Part shown: positions 1 through 12,666 of the stretch, in pieces
Layout of the letters: every line of letters begins with the position of its first letter
How positions within the stretch are numbered: the first letter of the stretch is position 1
Assembly (NCBI GenBank): GCA_036426205.1
Contig: WSYH01000140.1
Span: 246,191 to 310,190, forward strand
Source of the DNA: Ascaphus truei
Lineage: Eukaryota > Chordata > Amphibia > Anura > Ascaphidae
DNA length: 64,000 nt
Reading direction: 5' to 3'
Made by a program: the position numbers and the translations under genes
Notes under the pieces: model-generated
Told to the model about the DNA's origin: nothing
Seen by the model: only the letters and a program-made list of their open reading frames with translations
The model's database searches: none

Positions 1-614
1 GTACGCCGAGTCCGCTGGGACGGTTTCGGAGTTTGCCTCCCAGTGGGCGTTAGGCGGGGTGCTCTGCTCGGTATCCCCCATCATGGGGTCTTCTGAGTTA
101 ACCCTTCTTTTTTAAGTGCACTTTTTACAGTGCACTTGTTGATTCCCTTATATATTTGTTTGACTGGTTTTTCTTTGTTCTACTTGGCAACAAGTAGAAT
201 TGCTGTTTAACTGAATTGGCCGGCTTCGCCGGCCAATCAGTATTGAACCAGATCAAAATAGGCTGCTTCCCTCACCTCAGCACTATCACCTGCTCCTGCT
301 TCCTTCACATCAGCACTATCACCTGCTGCTGGTTCACTCGTTTTCAAATTACCAACTTATCCATATCTTGAAGAGAAAGTGGATTTTTAAAAAAAAAAAT
401 AACAGTTCCAGGTCGGGTCTAGACTCTATCTGAAGGCAGAGGGGAGTATTGGATGGCTGTGTTGCCTCAACGACTCATTTAGAAAGCAGAAACCAGCACA
501 CGCCGTCAGGAAAAAGTTTATTTTACTGTGGGAGCTGGCAAACTCAAATTCGCCACACTTTCATGGCCAATTCGCCACTTGTGGCAATTGGCAACAGTAT
601 TGCCCACCTCGGAT
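1..614 (+). mobile_element. L1-Tx1-type LINE, 3' end (copy 1)
   Basis: This is the 3' end of the same LINE found at 44375-45966. Bases 1-115 match 45515-45629 nearly base for base, and the rest follows the same 3' UTR. That UTR includes the palindromic GGCCGGCTTCGCCGGCC near 218-234 and the block from AAACCAGCACACGCCG to CCCACCTCGG. Copy 1 carries roughly 110-130 extra bases between about 345 and 475, containing an A-rich run, that copy 2 lacks. The element continues upstream out of the window. Homology to copy 2 stops near 614, taken as the 3' end. The L1-Tx1 assignment rests on the protein of copy 2. Confidence 0.8.
2..115 (+). pseudogene. C-terminal 37 codons of LINE ORF2 (partial, cut by window edge)
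   Basis: Reading from base 2 gives 37 codons and a TAA stop at 113-115. The peptide matches the end of the 402-residue frame at 44421-45629. Only two nucleotide differences are visible over 115 bases (position 7 and the GGGG/GGGT site near 86-89), and the frame is intact. The upstream part lies outside the window, so it cannot be said whether the full ORF2 is functional. Confidence 0.75.
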
Positions 615-2760
615 CTAGGCTATAAATTCTACTTTCAAAATCACTCACTTGATAAACCTATAAATGTTCTCTTTTCTGCTTATTTTTCTGAAGAAAACAT
701 ATTCTCCTTATCATGGTAATAATATCAGTAATGTTACAAATCTTCAATGCTAAATCACATCCATACAGAATCCTTAAAAATAATGATTTCATACAATATA
801 ACTGAGTGCTATCAATGTTACAGACATTCATCCTCAGGTGAGGTAACATCTGTTTACTGATACTGTGAATGAGTCCATGGGGAATAACAGTCGTCACCAC
901 GGGGTCCAATGGTGGCAATTTATTTTATGTCAGGAAATCCCAACTCTCATAGTGATGATGTTGATTGTATACAGTTGGCATTAAGAGCTTACAATGCAGT
1001 TTAGTGTTGCTAATTACTGTATGAGATTTCTAAAATGGGTAAGCGTTCACACCAATTATAATATTGTGCATTTGCACACACAAAAGCAGTTGAATGGTAC
1101 TCTGATCATACATATTGCAGTATAATCAATAACCACATACAAATCTTTAAGCAGCATCACCAATACTGAAAATAATTTCATTTGCTGTAGAAATTTTGGA
1201 TAGCTCAAAGCCACATAAAAAATATCTGGCAAGGCATTTAAGAGACTTACTGTATGAGTACCATTGCATGGTAAATATGTCACGGACACTTTCTAACATG
1301 GCTTAATAAATAGGGCCCTTTATGGTATTTTCAATGGAATGGGCTGTATGGTGTTTTTTGCGGATTAACACCACTTATTAAAACTTTGAATGACCTAGCT
1401 ACCAAACCTTGGGGACTGGTACTCCATGATGTAGTAGTGATGTCAAGGTGGCTTTGAACATTTGTTGAATACAAGGGAAACAAAAGAGGACAACTTCTCA
1501 TTTGCTGTTTAATAGATACCATTTGCTTTGTCAGTGATATCAAGATCATGTGATGGCTCTGTGTGTGTGTGCAATAGCCCATCTAGCCCTCAAAGGGTTA
1601 AATATAGCCATTCATGTTATATGGACTTCGATCCCTATGGACTGTATGCCGTAGTAAAATTAACACAAGCAGTGTTTGTATTCAGCCATTTAATGACTGA
1701 TCTGCAGAGTGGTCTTGGCCGAGTTACACCACATACAATAAACAACAATTTTGTATGTTAAAAGTTGTATCCTAGTTACAAAGGAAAAATAATGCATGAC
1801 AATACCAAATTACAATTTACTGGTGCTCTGAAAAAGATTCTCACCCAGCTTGGAAAAATAAGTAGTACTCTAATTTTTTTTTTTTTTATTTATTTTTTTT
1901 AAATCATTACAATAAAATAATGTAATTAAAGAAAAAATGCCTTCATTTCATCATGCAAAAGTGACTTATTTCAGCATTCACTATATTCTGCTGTACAAAA
2001 GGCACATACTTCTATTGACTGTACTGGTGGGAGATGGGGGCAATGTGGCTAGCATCATTTATTTGTTTGGTATTTATTGGGGCTATGCTCATATACTGAA
2101 ACATCTGTCAATTGCTTGTGTAAGTGCCAAATAAAAATGTAAAAAAAGGAACAGCAATATATAAATGTGATATATAAAAAAAGAAGAGATCTAATTAGAA
2201 AATATGCTTGTATTGTTTTTCAGAATATATTTAAAACGCATATTTGCCAAAGTGGCCTGCAAATAAATAATTTGCTGCAAGTTCTTCTGTCAGGGATAAA
2301 ACAAATGCTATTTTGGAAGATGATAATTTCTGTGTATCAATAATAATCGTATTTTATGGAGCATGGTCCGTGATGTGAAGAACGGTGTCAAATAGTAACA
2401 CCATGGTTAGGTTGCATCTTATTATTTGGTGTCCTTGAAATAGAGTGCAATAATTATTACGCAAAACACCAATGTACTACAGTTTAACAAAATTACTTAT
2501 GTACAGTAAAATAAAATGAACAGGGATACACATACATTGTCATCTATGTAGCAGTGGCATTTACATGCAGCCTTAAAGCAGGCCTTATTTAACCTATTTC
2601 TTGACAGAGGACCTAGCAACAACATATTTTGTGGAGAGTTAGTGAAATGTGAGTACTCAAAACACAGCAAGAATATTTTAGTATTAAAGTTTATATAACA
2701 CAGGTTACAGTCTCTTGTGATAATACAGGTACATATACTGTAAAAAAAATTACTATACAT
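615..2760. other. No recognisable feature, AT-rich
   Basis: Open frames here are short and have no recognisable protein. Only A/T runs (for example 1874-1901) and a short CTCAAAGGGTTAA tract near 1590 stand out. Confidence 0.6.
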
Positions 2761-3300
2761 GTGTAGCAGACTTCATTGTCCTCTTTTCTGTGATATGTTG
2801 GGGCAGGGCTACCGACAGGCATGGGGGGCGAGACCAGGCCCAGTGGCTGCGGGGGCCCATCCGGTGCCACAAATTGGCCACGAACAGAGGTCGAGCCCAA
2901 CTTCTGTGTCTGGGTGATGCCGGGCCCCGGCTCTTCCTAGCTGCAGCAGGCCTTCTCTCTCCCATGCCAGGTGCCTCTCTCTTGCTGGTGCGTGGCGAAA
3001 ACTGGGAAGAAAGAAAGGCCCGGTAGAAGGCCCGCAGCATCTGGGGAGGGCCGGGTCACAAGAGACCTTACCACCTCCAAGGTAAGTGTGTTGTATGTAT
3101 TTGGGAGGAGCGATTGAGGAAGCAGAATTGAGTGTGAGGGCGGTAATTGAGTGAAATTGGAGGGGGAGAGTGAGAGGGGGTATTAGAGAAGGTGTGAGGA
3201 AAAGAGAGAAGGGTGAGGGGATAAGAGTGAGAGACAGGGGGGAATAGAGGAGGGGGCTCATGAGGAGCTATGAAAGGGGGAGCTCACGAGACCAGCGACA
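2761..3300. other. GC-rich then purine-rich block, unassigned
   Basis: The sequence changes sharply from AT-rich to a GC-rich stretch (about 2800-3060), then a GA-rich stretch (about 3095-3300) of GAGAGGG/GGAGGGGG words. It looks like a transposon fragment with a decayed simple repeat. No terminal repeats or domain were found, and overlapping frames in several phases give only low-complexity peptides. Confidence 0.35.
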
Positions 3301-3922
3301 CGGGGGTAGGGGGGAACAGTCAAAACTCTAGTGTTTGAGCCTGGTAAATCTGTCGGCAGCCCTGTGTTGTGGTATACCAAAGAATTGTGCAGTAAACCTA
3401 CCATTGAATATAGTGTAAACTCGTTGGTATTATTTGGCATGCCTGTGCATGTTGAGTTATCTGGGGGAACAATGAAGCCTGCTACTGTACATTAATACAT
3501 GTAGAAAAAAGTACAAGCATTGCATCCTTCGGTGAATGGGGCTCTACAAGCACTGACGTATAATTTGCCATTCCTATACACTAGTGGTTCCTTTCCTTTT
3601 TTACATTGTGCACCCCTCCTAAAAAATATTTGTTCTGCGAACCCCTAACTATTAAACCTTATTGCCTACTCATCAGACTATTGTTAATAAATATGTTTGA
3701 CTGATCCCAGGCTTTATAGTGCCCTGAGCTCGTAGGGGAGGAAACACCTTCAAGAGCCCCAAACTGCACCTCAGTGCATGCAGACATCATGGGTGGTATA
3801 GCTGTCAATCACTGTCATAGCTTCCAAAGTCACACCCCACAATAACTTGCTGTTGGGGATGCAAAGCATTGTGGGGAGCGACTTTGGAAGCTTCTGCTGT
3901 AGTTGACAGCTATATTATCTAC
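3301..3922. other. No gene recognised
   Basis: Nothing supportable is visible. A phrase near 3600-3660 (GTGCACCCCTCC...GCGAACCCCTAAC) resembles the kind of terminal sequence seen in hAT-like repeats, but no partner end was found. Confidence 0.4.
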
Positions 3923-4226
3923 TCTAAGGCCTGGGACATGGTCAGCGCTTATGCGCTGACCCGTGCTGCTGCTCGGCACTGAGAGTGGCTTTAGCAGGGG
4001 CTCGCGCACTATCAGCACGCTTGGGGAAGCGTGTGTCTGACGGCGTTTTGAAATTTCCCAGCTTGCCGGAGCGCAGGGCCGGTCATGTGAGCGGTTCGCC
4101 CAATGAGGGTGAACCAGCTCCGTGACGTCACTGGCCCGCCCCCGTCCCGCCGCCTGATGGCGCGCTGTGTAAGGCAAGGGAAAGCGCCTCAGCACGTTTG
4201 AGAGGCACTATGTCCCAGGCCTAAGG
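3923..4226. mobile_element. GC-rich MITE with CTAAGGCCTGGGACAT ends
   Basis: A GC-rich 300-bp island starts CTAAGGCCTGGGACATG (3923-3939) and ends with the inverse ATGTCCCAGGCCTAAGG (about 4210-4226). It has no coding capacity. The ends resemble those at 33537/33963, 58459/59216 and, more loosely, 27366/28039, defining a GC-rich non-autonomous DNA-transposon group in this window. The superfamily cannot be fixed without a target-site analysis. Confidence 0.65.
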
Positions 4227-4589
4227 TGCAGTTTGAGGCCTTAGTAAGTGCGCAGTCTGCACACTGGCTCAGGAACCCACTATACTGCCTGTGATTCATC
4301 ATTACATATAGTGTTGAGTCAACCCCTTGGAGACACCTCACTTACCAATAGGGGTTCCCAAACTCCCTGTTGGGAATTCCTGCTATGCACCAATAGATTT
4401 TTGAATGTGTAATTTTCTCAGGCTTGAAAATCATAACAAAACTGTGAAAGCAAATGGACTTAACTGTCAAGTCAACACAAAGAATTAATACTATTTAGAA
4501 AGCTCTTGAGACAAATAATAAAATATCAATATTATATAGCCCATACCCCTCCACCCCCAATCGCAGATCAGGTCCCCTAAGGTGTTCTG

Positions 4590-4851
4590 GGGTCTGGCTA
4601 TATGTCTCTGTGTGGTTCATACCTGCTGGCAACAGGAGGGCCTGAGTCTCCCGCGATGACATGGGGACAACAGGAACAGGTTACTGGGGTGAATGCCTTC
4701 GTTCTCGTTCAATGGTGCAGCGCCTCCATCTGTAGTAAGCCCCAGGGATGCGGGGTGGAATCCCTACCACAGAAATCCCCCTCCCAGGAATTGAGAGATT
4801 CTAGTCTCACACAAGGTTATCGTTAAAACCAGCAGACTCTTTATTCTCTTG

Positions 4852-4888
<37 letters not shown>

Positions 4889-5340
4889 GACAGGTACAGT
4901 TGATGCACAGTTCACTAACTGTTCTCCCTTGTGATGGTCTCTGCCGCCACTCTGGACCAAAGGGCATCCAGAGTGGGGCTAGCTCTTCCCTCACCCCCTA
5001 AGCAGGATGAGAGGTACTTGGTCCACCTCACTAACTATAGTTATATCAGCTCTAATCATGAGCTGTCACTCCTAACACTAACTCACTCTGAACTCACACA
5101 GCCAGAACTCTCAGCCAGACAAAATAGGAAATGCACTGCTCTTTATGATCTCAGCAGGCACTGCCCCTGTGTCTCTTGATTGGACACAGGGTCAGATGAC
5201 CTTCCTCCACCATTCAGGGCAAGTGCTTGAAGTGGGGGAAACCCATGATAACTCCTGGCAACCTGCCCTTATCAGGAATTATACCAGGAGGAGGAAAGAA
5301 CTATAGCCCCATTTCTTACCAGGGCTACAATTAAGTAAAA
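4590..5340 (-). mobile_element. LTR-like unit with primer-site-like leader (minus strand)
   Basis: On the minus strand this block has an AATAAA signal near 4840, then a TGGAGGCGCTGC word (complement of 4709-4720), a GGGAGACTCAGGCC word and CCAGCAGGTA (near 4605-4625). The same ordered words occur at 6690-6775 (plus), 51570-51670 (minus) and 55600-55730 (minus). A poly(A) signal followed by a conserved segment starting TGG fits an LTR R/U5 end followed by a primer-binding site. No gag or pol follows. Confidence 0.45.
4854..4886 (+). repeat. (CAG)11 microsatellite
   Basis: Eleven perfect CAG units lie inside the LTR-like block. They are not part of a recognisable coding region. Confidence 0.95.
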
Positions 5341-5630
5341 GAGACTAAAATAAAATGCAGTTAGTTAAAGAAACGGCTTAAATCCTACCTAGCATGCAAA
5401 GTTAAAGTACAAATAGCTTTGCATATAAATTGTACATATCATTTAAGAAAATATAGGATGTGTTATGATGTTACAATATCCAAAAATATTTGAACAAGAG
5501 GTCCAATTAATTGTTATTCTTCTTTAATTTTATTAGAAACAGGAAAACAAGTATCAAGTTATTTTCCTTAATCTGTATATATTGTTCTCCACTGCTCCTT
5601 GAGGTTGGGAATGTAGCAAGAAAGTAACAT

Positions 5631-5639
5631 CTATCTATC

Positions 5640-5698
<59 letters not shown>

Positions 5699-5708
5699 AT
5701 CTATCTAT
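5631..5708 (+). repeat. (TATC)n microsatellite
   Basis: About 78 bases of almost perfect TATC units, immediately upstream of the LTR-like island at 5720. The preceding stretch (5341-5630) holds nothing recognisable. Confidence 0.95.
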
Positions 5709-5719
5709 AGTGGTGTTCC

Positions 5720-6785
5720 TGTTTCCCCTCTGTACCTCTGCTGTAGGGCGCGTCTGGAGGTCCCGCGGTGCCCCGATAGCATAGGGTGCCGCCATGTTGT
5801 TATTGGTATTGCGCAATAATCATGCGCGATCGGAGGCACGGAGAGAGTTCGCGCATGCGCAGTGCAAGTGCGCAAAACGGCTAGCCAATGACAGGAGGCT
5901 CTGGGGTAAAACTACAATACCCATGAGCCTGAGCCGAGCCACATGATGCCAAGGAGCGAATAGGAGTGCAGGATTGGCTAGCAGGCAGGAAAGGGAAGCG
6001 TGGGGGAAAGACCACGCTAGCAGAGGGTGTCGGAGGAGCAAGGGGAGAAGTTGTGTGTGTGCAGGGGGTCAGTGACTCGCCTGCGTAGGCCAGATTCCCC
6101 CTCAGGCCCAGTGCAGACCCTGAGTCACCATTAGCTTGTGGTGCTGCAGGGAAAGCCCTAGACAGAGAGACATTCTATTCCCTTACTGTATTAGCAGGCA
6201 GGGACACAGTGTTCTTCCTGAGCTGCCGTGTGCGATCAATGATTTGGGCTCAAGCTGCTGGACATTTCCAAACTTGGGAAAGACTACGCTGGATCGGCGG
6301 ATCCTTTTCGAAGTTTGTTACCGGCTGCTGGAGTAGCCGGAAGGTATTTAATAAGTGCACAAAAACCGGTACCTTCAGGCGCTGATCCCGCCTTGGGGAA
6401 GGGTTCTTTGGGGACACTGGGTTGAGTGACCAAGGGACTGAGTCTATACATTGGACATGGTGTGGGGTACACGCGGTGGTGGGAAGTGACATTACGCGAG
6501 TGTGGGAGTGGCCAAGCCACTGGTGTGTAACAACTGATTATCAGCTATTCATGTACTGTGATTATAGGTGTTTTATTCTTGAGAGGTATAAGTTAAGGTT
6601 TTGCAATCACTTATTAGTAAAAGTTTACAACGTTGTGGCTTGTTATCATTATTCTTACCTAGGGGAATCTTGATTATTGGGGATCCTGGGTAAGTGGAGG
6701 CGCTGCCAAGAACATATTGTTGCCCCAGGCTCCCAGTTAGCGGAGGCCCAGATCTCGCTGAGCCAGCAGGTACATACAGCACTAG
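5720..6785 (+). mobile_element. LTR-like GC island plus leader (plus strand)
   Basis: A GC-rich 1-kb unit. Its early part carries GCCGCCATGTTG, ATTGCGCA, GCGCATGCGCA and a block reading AAACTACAATACCCATGAGCC. The same order, with changes, occurs at 22583 onward (GGGACTACAAGTCCCAGGA) and on the minus strand of 51560-52450 (GGGACTACAGCCCCCAGAA). It ends with the shared leader: TGGAGGCGCTGCC at 6695, CCCCAGGCTCCC, GCGGAGGCC and AGCAGGTA near 6765. Known LTR retrotransposon logic (promoter-like U3, R/U5, then a TGG-starting primer site) fits. No internal coding region follows. Confidence 0.45.
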
Positions 6786-8480
6786 TAGTCTCTCTATATC
6801 AGCAGGAAAGAGGGCTACATATCTATCTAAATTTATGAATGAGAGAACATATAGTGATAATTGATTATTAGGAGGAATAAATATGAAAGGGGATTGCCTT
6901 TTCTGACTCTATCTACACTCCTCTACTGATCAAGTGGGAAAAACGAAACATTTTGAGAGGCGAGTGACACTGTTATGAACTTATATAGGTGAGCGGGTCT
7001 GGACTGAAGAACAGTGTGTTGGGGCCAACAAATGGCATCCCCAGGAGAAGCTACAAGTTTGATGTGAGTTGATATGCGCATATTTTATGTATATTTGTAA
7101 ATGCAAATTGTACACTTGTAAAAGCATACCATTTGTATAATAAAACTGCTTGATCAATAGAGGTTTCCTTCTTCCTTCATGTCTCCTAAGCACCCTTGAG
7201 GATAAGAAAATATACTTCTATAATTGTAATTATAAACTGAAAATAGGATAAAAGGGATCTATTCAAACTTGCTAATGTACACTGAGCACGGCAATTAGCA
7301 CTTTTTTATATCAGGGTCTGGTTTTTAAATTAGTATACATGCCTGAATGTACAGTATATTGAGCCAATTAAAACAACTGAAACACAGCGGTTTGAAATTA
7401 TTACAGTGCTAAGGGAGCAATAATTTAAAGAATGATAAATGATCCTGCTATCTGTATGAACACAATCCTTTAATTGTAGGATGTCAGGTAAGTGGCTACA
7501 AAGCATTGCACGCTTTGCATCCCAAACTGACTCTTCATAGACATATTTGCCAACAGTGAAGAGTTTACCAGGTTAGTCTGGTTTTTAAATGGCCAGTCTC
7601 ACTTGAATTTTGTCCCTTGCTGTCTCCCGTGCTCCAAAGAGCAGAGTCCAGCTACAGTGCACCGTGTGACCACCGGGGAAGCTGGAGCACATCTCTCTTT
7701 TGGCTAGTGATATCTTCCCCCAGCAGCTCTTCATCAGCCTCCATTTAGGTAAGAACACCTATTTCTCATCTTCTAAATGCTCACTGTCTCCAAAGTACCT
7801 GACTGTCCACATACCCTGTGATGGCCAACACATATCAGCTGACTGCCTTATTTATACAAGGATAACCCCCCTACCACCACCCTGCCTCAACATACCCTCT
7901 GACTGCTCTCCACGTTGCCTATTTGCTCCTACACCACATGACACATTGACTGACCCTGACACTGCACCCACCAAACCACGTGGCCTTCTAATATCCCCAC
8001 ACGATCTGACTAGTCGTTCCAATATCCAGTAACGATTACAGCACCTCACCACCTTTATAATTTTTAAAGGGGAAGCTCCACTCAAATGGACTAATGGCAA
8101 AGTAGGCGTTTTAGTCTATTATATTGATTCACGTTTCAAAGCAGCAATCCCCAAACTTTATATTTTGTTGCATGTGAATTTTATTTGAATTGTGAGGTCC
8201 CCCTAAGCAGAAGACACTTGACTTACTGCTAGAAACCACAGGATTCCAGAGAGATCAAGCCTGTCAAATGAATACTAATTTTAACATTGCATTTTTCAGT
8301 TGGCTAGCTACACACTGCCTATTTTAATCACCCTAGGTTTATTTGACACTCCAGCAGTAACATTGTAGACATGTGAAAAATGGACTTAATGTATAAGCAT
8401 TTTATTTTTGTCATGTCTACTGTATGTAGGACTGTCCTTTTAAAGCAGCAAAATAGGCTGCATTGCGTTTTAATATAAAT
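6786..8480. other. No gene recognised
   Basis: AT-rich sequence. Around 6932-6965 (ACTGATCAAGTGGG...CGAAACATTTTGAG), followed by AATAAAA near 7139, there is a faint resemblance to the PLE 3' regions elsewhere, too weak to call. The open frame at 7700-8032 is proline-rich with no domain seen. Confidence 0.4.
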
Positions 8481-8830
8481 ATATATATTTTTAATTATAG
8501 GATTGAAGTAAGGGGACTTCGGTTCTGAACTGTGGTAATTTCAGCTCCAGGGACCCCCTGTTTCCAGAGATAATTACCTTCATAGCGGTGCCGATATCTC
8601 TGCAATCAGAGGAACTGTGTGCCTAACATAATGGCGGCTTTAAATATCCCACATCATGCGGACCTAAAGCAAGCCGTGATGTCAGCCATTGCGGCTTCCT
8701 ATTGGCCAGCATGACCCAGACATTTAAACTTCACAGGAACACCTACTGAGTTAATTATCTCTGGAAGAAGGGGGTCCTTGGAGCTGAAATTAACACAGTT
8801 CAGCTCCGGAAACCACCTGCTTCAAACCGG
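8480..8830. repeat. Fold-back repeat with GGAGCTGAAATTAA hairpins
   Basis: A segment near 8535-8575 (AATTTCAGCTCCAGGGACCC...CCAGAGATAATTA) recurs inverted near 8750-8810 (TTAATTATCTCTGG...GGGGGTCC...GGAGCTGAAATTAA). The inner part is GC-richer and carries TTCCTATTGGCC. Related blocks are at 22270-22400, 24250-24450, 25100-25160, 42625-42675 and 58165-58375. It looks like a non-autonomous element with long imperfect inverted ends. Confidence 0.55.
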
Positions 8831-11800
8831 TATTTAAAAAATAAAATGTAAAACACAATGCAGCCTGCTACACTTTAATCCACTCGGTGCTTGATACCCA
8901 TGACTCATTTCAAAAAGTTTACTTTTCCAGAATGAAACCAGGGAAAATACAACAATATTTGTTTGCTTTTTCCACTAAAACCAATACCAATAAACAACTG
9001 CAGATTTGCAATTTGCCTAAAATGCACCTAATCATTTTACAAACAATAAAATGTATCATTAAAACCTTTATTAATATAAAATAGAAGAAACATGATATAA
9101 ATAACCAATCAGAAAACAATAATTATTTACAGTGCATCATAATCACAGGGACCACAAAACTTAATACCAAACAGAAATAGTGAAACTGCAAATGCTTTAA
9201 GTGTTCACTTTATGAGTTTTATATTATGTTCAAAATAAGAATACCACAATCAATATAATGTGTGCAAAGGTGCATACAATGCTATACATATTAGGGATAC
9301 TCATTCATTTTTTTTACCTGAGAATAGATCATATTCAATTCATGGAAGCTTTAAGAGATTTCCAGTATTTTCATTGTAAATTGCCCTGAAATTTGATGTA
9401 ATGCCTTGACTACAATAACATTGATGCATGTTTATCACAAATGATATATAAAATGGTACAGCACTTATTTTTCATGATTAACACATTGGTTGTTTAGGAT
9501 AGAAAAAGTAGAGAGCCCATGACCACGCATAGTACTGCATATATAAAATGTATTCTGATAAAAAAAGGTAAGTATTGCATGTACAGAAAATGAAAAGTTG
9601 AAAATGCATATAGGACAAGGCTATCCAGTGGTCCACAAATAAACGACCGTCTCCCCGGGTAATAATTTCTCCTGATACAGAACATAACCTGGGGACCAGC
9701 TGAAGGGCTAGAGAAGCACCGCAATGGTCTGACTTGCACTGTGCAATGAGATCCCTTGAGTGGTGCGACGACATGTTGATGTCAGATATTCTTTGGTCCA
9801 TATTACTATGATGATCCTTTGTTAAGGATCAATCGGTTCTCTGGTATCTACTTTAAAGTTTACAGAAAATCTACTATATCAAAACTGCATTGTGTTGTTT
9901 ACCATTTTCTGACCACATAGCATGTAGACATAGAGGTCTCCTGTCCCTACCTCAGCAACAGGTATCAGTCTGGGGCTTATAGAAAGATGTGTTTTACTTT
10001 GTAATTTTCTGTATATGCAATACTTACCCTTTTTTATCAGAATACATGTAATACATACTATACTATGCGTAGTTGCGTGCTCCCTATATTTTCTATCCTT
10101 TCCTAGATCTGTGTTGTGGAGTCAACATTTGCATGTAGTGACCATTTGATAATCTTCTTCAGGGTGACAAGATGCAATTCCCCTCGACTGACTATATCAG
10201 TAACTTTTACTCATTTACATTTGTCATTTTTGTTCACTGAGTAATCACTTGCCAATTGGTGGTTATAACTATATGACATATGTTTTAACTATATTCACCA
10301 CCTTTCTAAGGACTTATTAGCCCCTAGAAGCTATTTTTTATCACTATTAATAATTCCACTGTAATTATTATTTTAATGTTCAATTCCTTTATATTCTTTG
10401 GATGTACACATTTACCATATTAGTGCGCTACGCTATATCATTGGTTCTCTAAATCATTTAAAATCATATTTATTTTGATGGCATATTGAAAAACGGAGTT
10501 TGAATGCAAATTGTTAACCAATTGGAACTTACTGAAATGTGTCCACTGAACTTTTCTTATCTATATTAGAATGATGGTTACGTGGCTAAATATTATAATA
10601 CTGTATGCCACAGTCATATGTGAGTGATGTATTTAATTATAGCCTAGGCACATATGTATTAGAGTATTAGAAAATTTGAAAAGAAACCGTAGTGGTTTAA
10701 CATACTGTAGATTTTTACAAATCTATTCTTAAGCTTATCTTGAATTTCGACTCTGACATTACAGAGGACATAATATTAATACTGTGAATTTTAACTTTTA
10801 ATTTATTAAACAATTATTATTTTTTCTTCTTAACAAAGTACAGGCATATCTTGCAAATATTTACAATTTTCTGTTGCGTTTCCTTTGTGTTCATTTAACT
10901 GTCAGCTAGTGTATGTAGAGTATTGTTCTACCAGTGGGTCATAACCTGGCAGCAGGCAAAGTGAAAATGCCTGCAGGCCTCCATGACATGATGTAATGAG
11001 GCCATGTCAATTTACATTCTCAGCAGAAAGTCAACCTGGAACACACCATTAATTTAGATATAAATTAAGGAAGTTACTTTTGTTTTGGTAAAATAAAGCT
11101 ACAGCTACAGCATTTTCAAATCAAGCACAATCTAAGGGTGTTATTACTCCCAATAACGAGATGTGTTAACGTCACTACATTATTGCCACAAGAGTTACCC
11201 CAAGCACATTTAAGTCAATTTGAGTTATTGATGAATTGCAGTGTGATCGCTTGCTTCGAACTAAAAATAGTTTGAAGCTAGCACCGCAGTGCTATTACAT
11301 ACACGTCATCAGCCCTAGGGCCAGTGATGCAAATCAACCATCACAGGGTCTAACTGTATGATTTTACCTTCCACCAGGAGTCTGTTAGAAGAGGTTGAAA
11401 ATTGTGAGTAACGCAGTGAGTCTGTGAGTAACGCAGTGGGACTGTGTGAGTTGGCAGGTCTGGGCTATACAATACATTAAAAATGTAACATGAGTAGACC
11501 AAACTGTATAAAAAAAACAATGTTTTAGACATGCACAACTCTTTCTTTCTGAAGAAAATAGATGTTAAAACATCAATCTTCTCCAAATGCCTTAAGTGCA
11601 TCAAATATGTCAATATAAGTGACTAAGTGCACAAAAATGTAAATATAACGAAGGTGGCAAAATATATATACTGTGTGTATATATATATATATATATACAG
11701 TATAAATGTAGTCAGACTTACGGTCCTCAGTGCCACGATTTCCACTGTTCCGGTGCAGCGGGAGTGCGGACGCATTGAGGCCCAGAGAACAGTAATTTTC

Positions 11801-11984
11801 CCAGGAGGATTAATTCTGCAGGGTTCCATCCTTCTGAATGGGACCCTGCAGTGTTAATCCTCCTAGGCCATCTGCAGCAAACCGATACTGACATTTAAGA
11901 TGAGCTGTGTAGGTCTGCCATCTCTGCATCTCTCTGCTTGTCTTTGACTCCCCACTCACTGAAAATAAGCAGGACAGTAGTTTT
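8831..11984. other. No gene recognised, AT-rich
   Basis: About 3 kb without a recognisable element or reading frame. It contains a (TA)n run at 11660-11700 and a small inverted pair near 11800-11860, where the sequence around the CAGGGTTCC/GGACCCTG words (AGGAGGATTAATTCTGCAGGGT against ACCCTGCAGTGTTAATCCTCCT) folds back. Confidence 0.5.
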
Positions 11985-12070
11985 ATTTATTTATAAAAAT
12001 GTTTTACCAGGAAATAATACATTGAGAGTTACCTCCCGTTTTCAAGTATGTCCTGGGGTAGTTCCTTCCC
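11985..12070 (-). mobile_element. LINE 3' tail fragment, ATAAATAAA-ended (minus strand)
   Basis: Read on the minus strand this gives GGACATACTTGAAAACGGGA, AGGTAACTCTC, TACTTCCTGGTAAAACATTT and a TAAATAAATAAA tail. The same 3' end follows the coding remnant at 52473-52634 and is found whole at 53630-53703. Only about 85 bp remain. Confidence 0.6.
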
Positions 12071-12666
12071 CTTGATGACATAGAGCCCCTTTTATCGTGC
12101 TCTACATCATGAGGGGGATGCTATATGGGCATCTAAATCATCAAACAGGGGACAAGCAAAGCAATATCTTACCCAAACATAGGTTAAACAGGGGACTCCT
12201 AGCTAGCTAGGTGCTAGGTGCTACTGCAGCTATCTTATCATACCGTAGACCAGTCAGAGAATCCCAGTAACTCAGGATATCCGCTTCTGGTCCACAGTTC
12301 ACTTTCCAGTTTGTCTCTTGACACTGAGATCAACCATGAACAACTGTTGAACCCTGATTGGCATTGGCTTTTATAGAAACTCAGCCTCCACCTAGAAACA
12401 TGGAAACTGGGCTCGACCAGATGGACCAATCTGGGCCATGGATGGTGACAGTGCCCCAGGAAATACCCCAGGGATGGAGCTTTGGGAGCATGGGAAATTG
12501 GAACTGACCAATGGAAATCAAGCTTACACCTCAATATTGTCCAGAGAAACTGCACATTGCCCCACACAAAAGCTAGTCCCTGACTCATTGTATGCTAGCC
12601 ACTCAACCTTTGATAGTGGCCCAAGCATACAGTGAGTCACACAAAAATCATATAGAAAATGATACA
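12071..12666. other. No gene recognised
   Basis: Mixed-composition sequence with overlapping frames on both strands (12238-12635) that resemble no protein I recognise. Confidence 0.4.

Noticed and set aside
2809..3261. 150-codon minus-strand frame
   Set aside because: Overlapping frames in several phases on both strands point to GC and GA composition, not to coding.
5820..6041. Possible host CpG-island promoter with GCGCATGCGCA (NRF1-like) words
   Set aside because: The same word order recurs in two other GC islands of the window, so it is part of an LTR-like repeat. Promoter activity is possible but no host gene follows.
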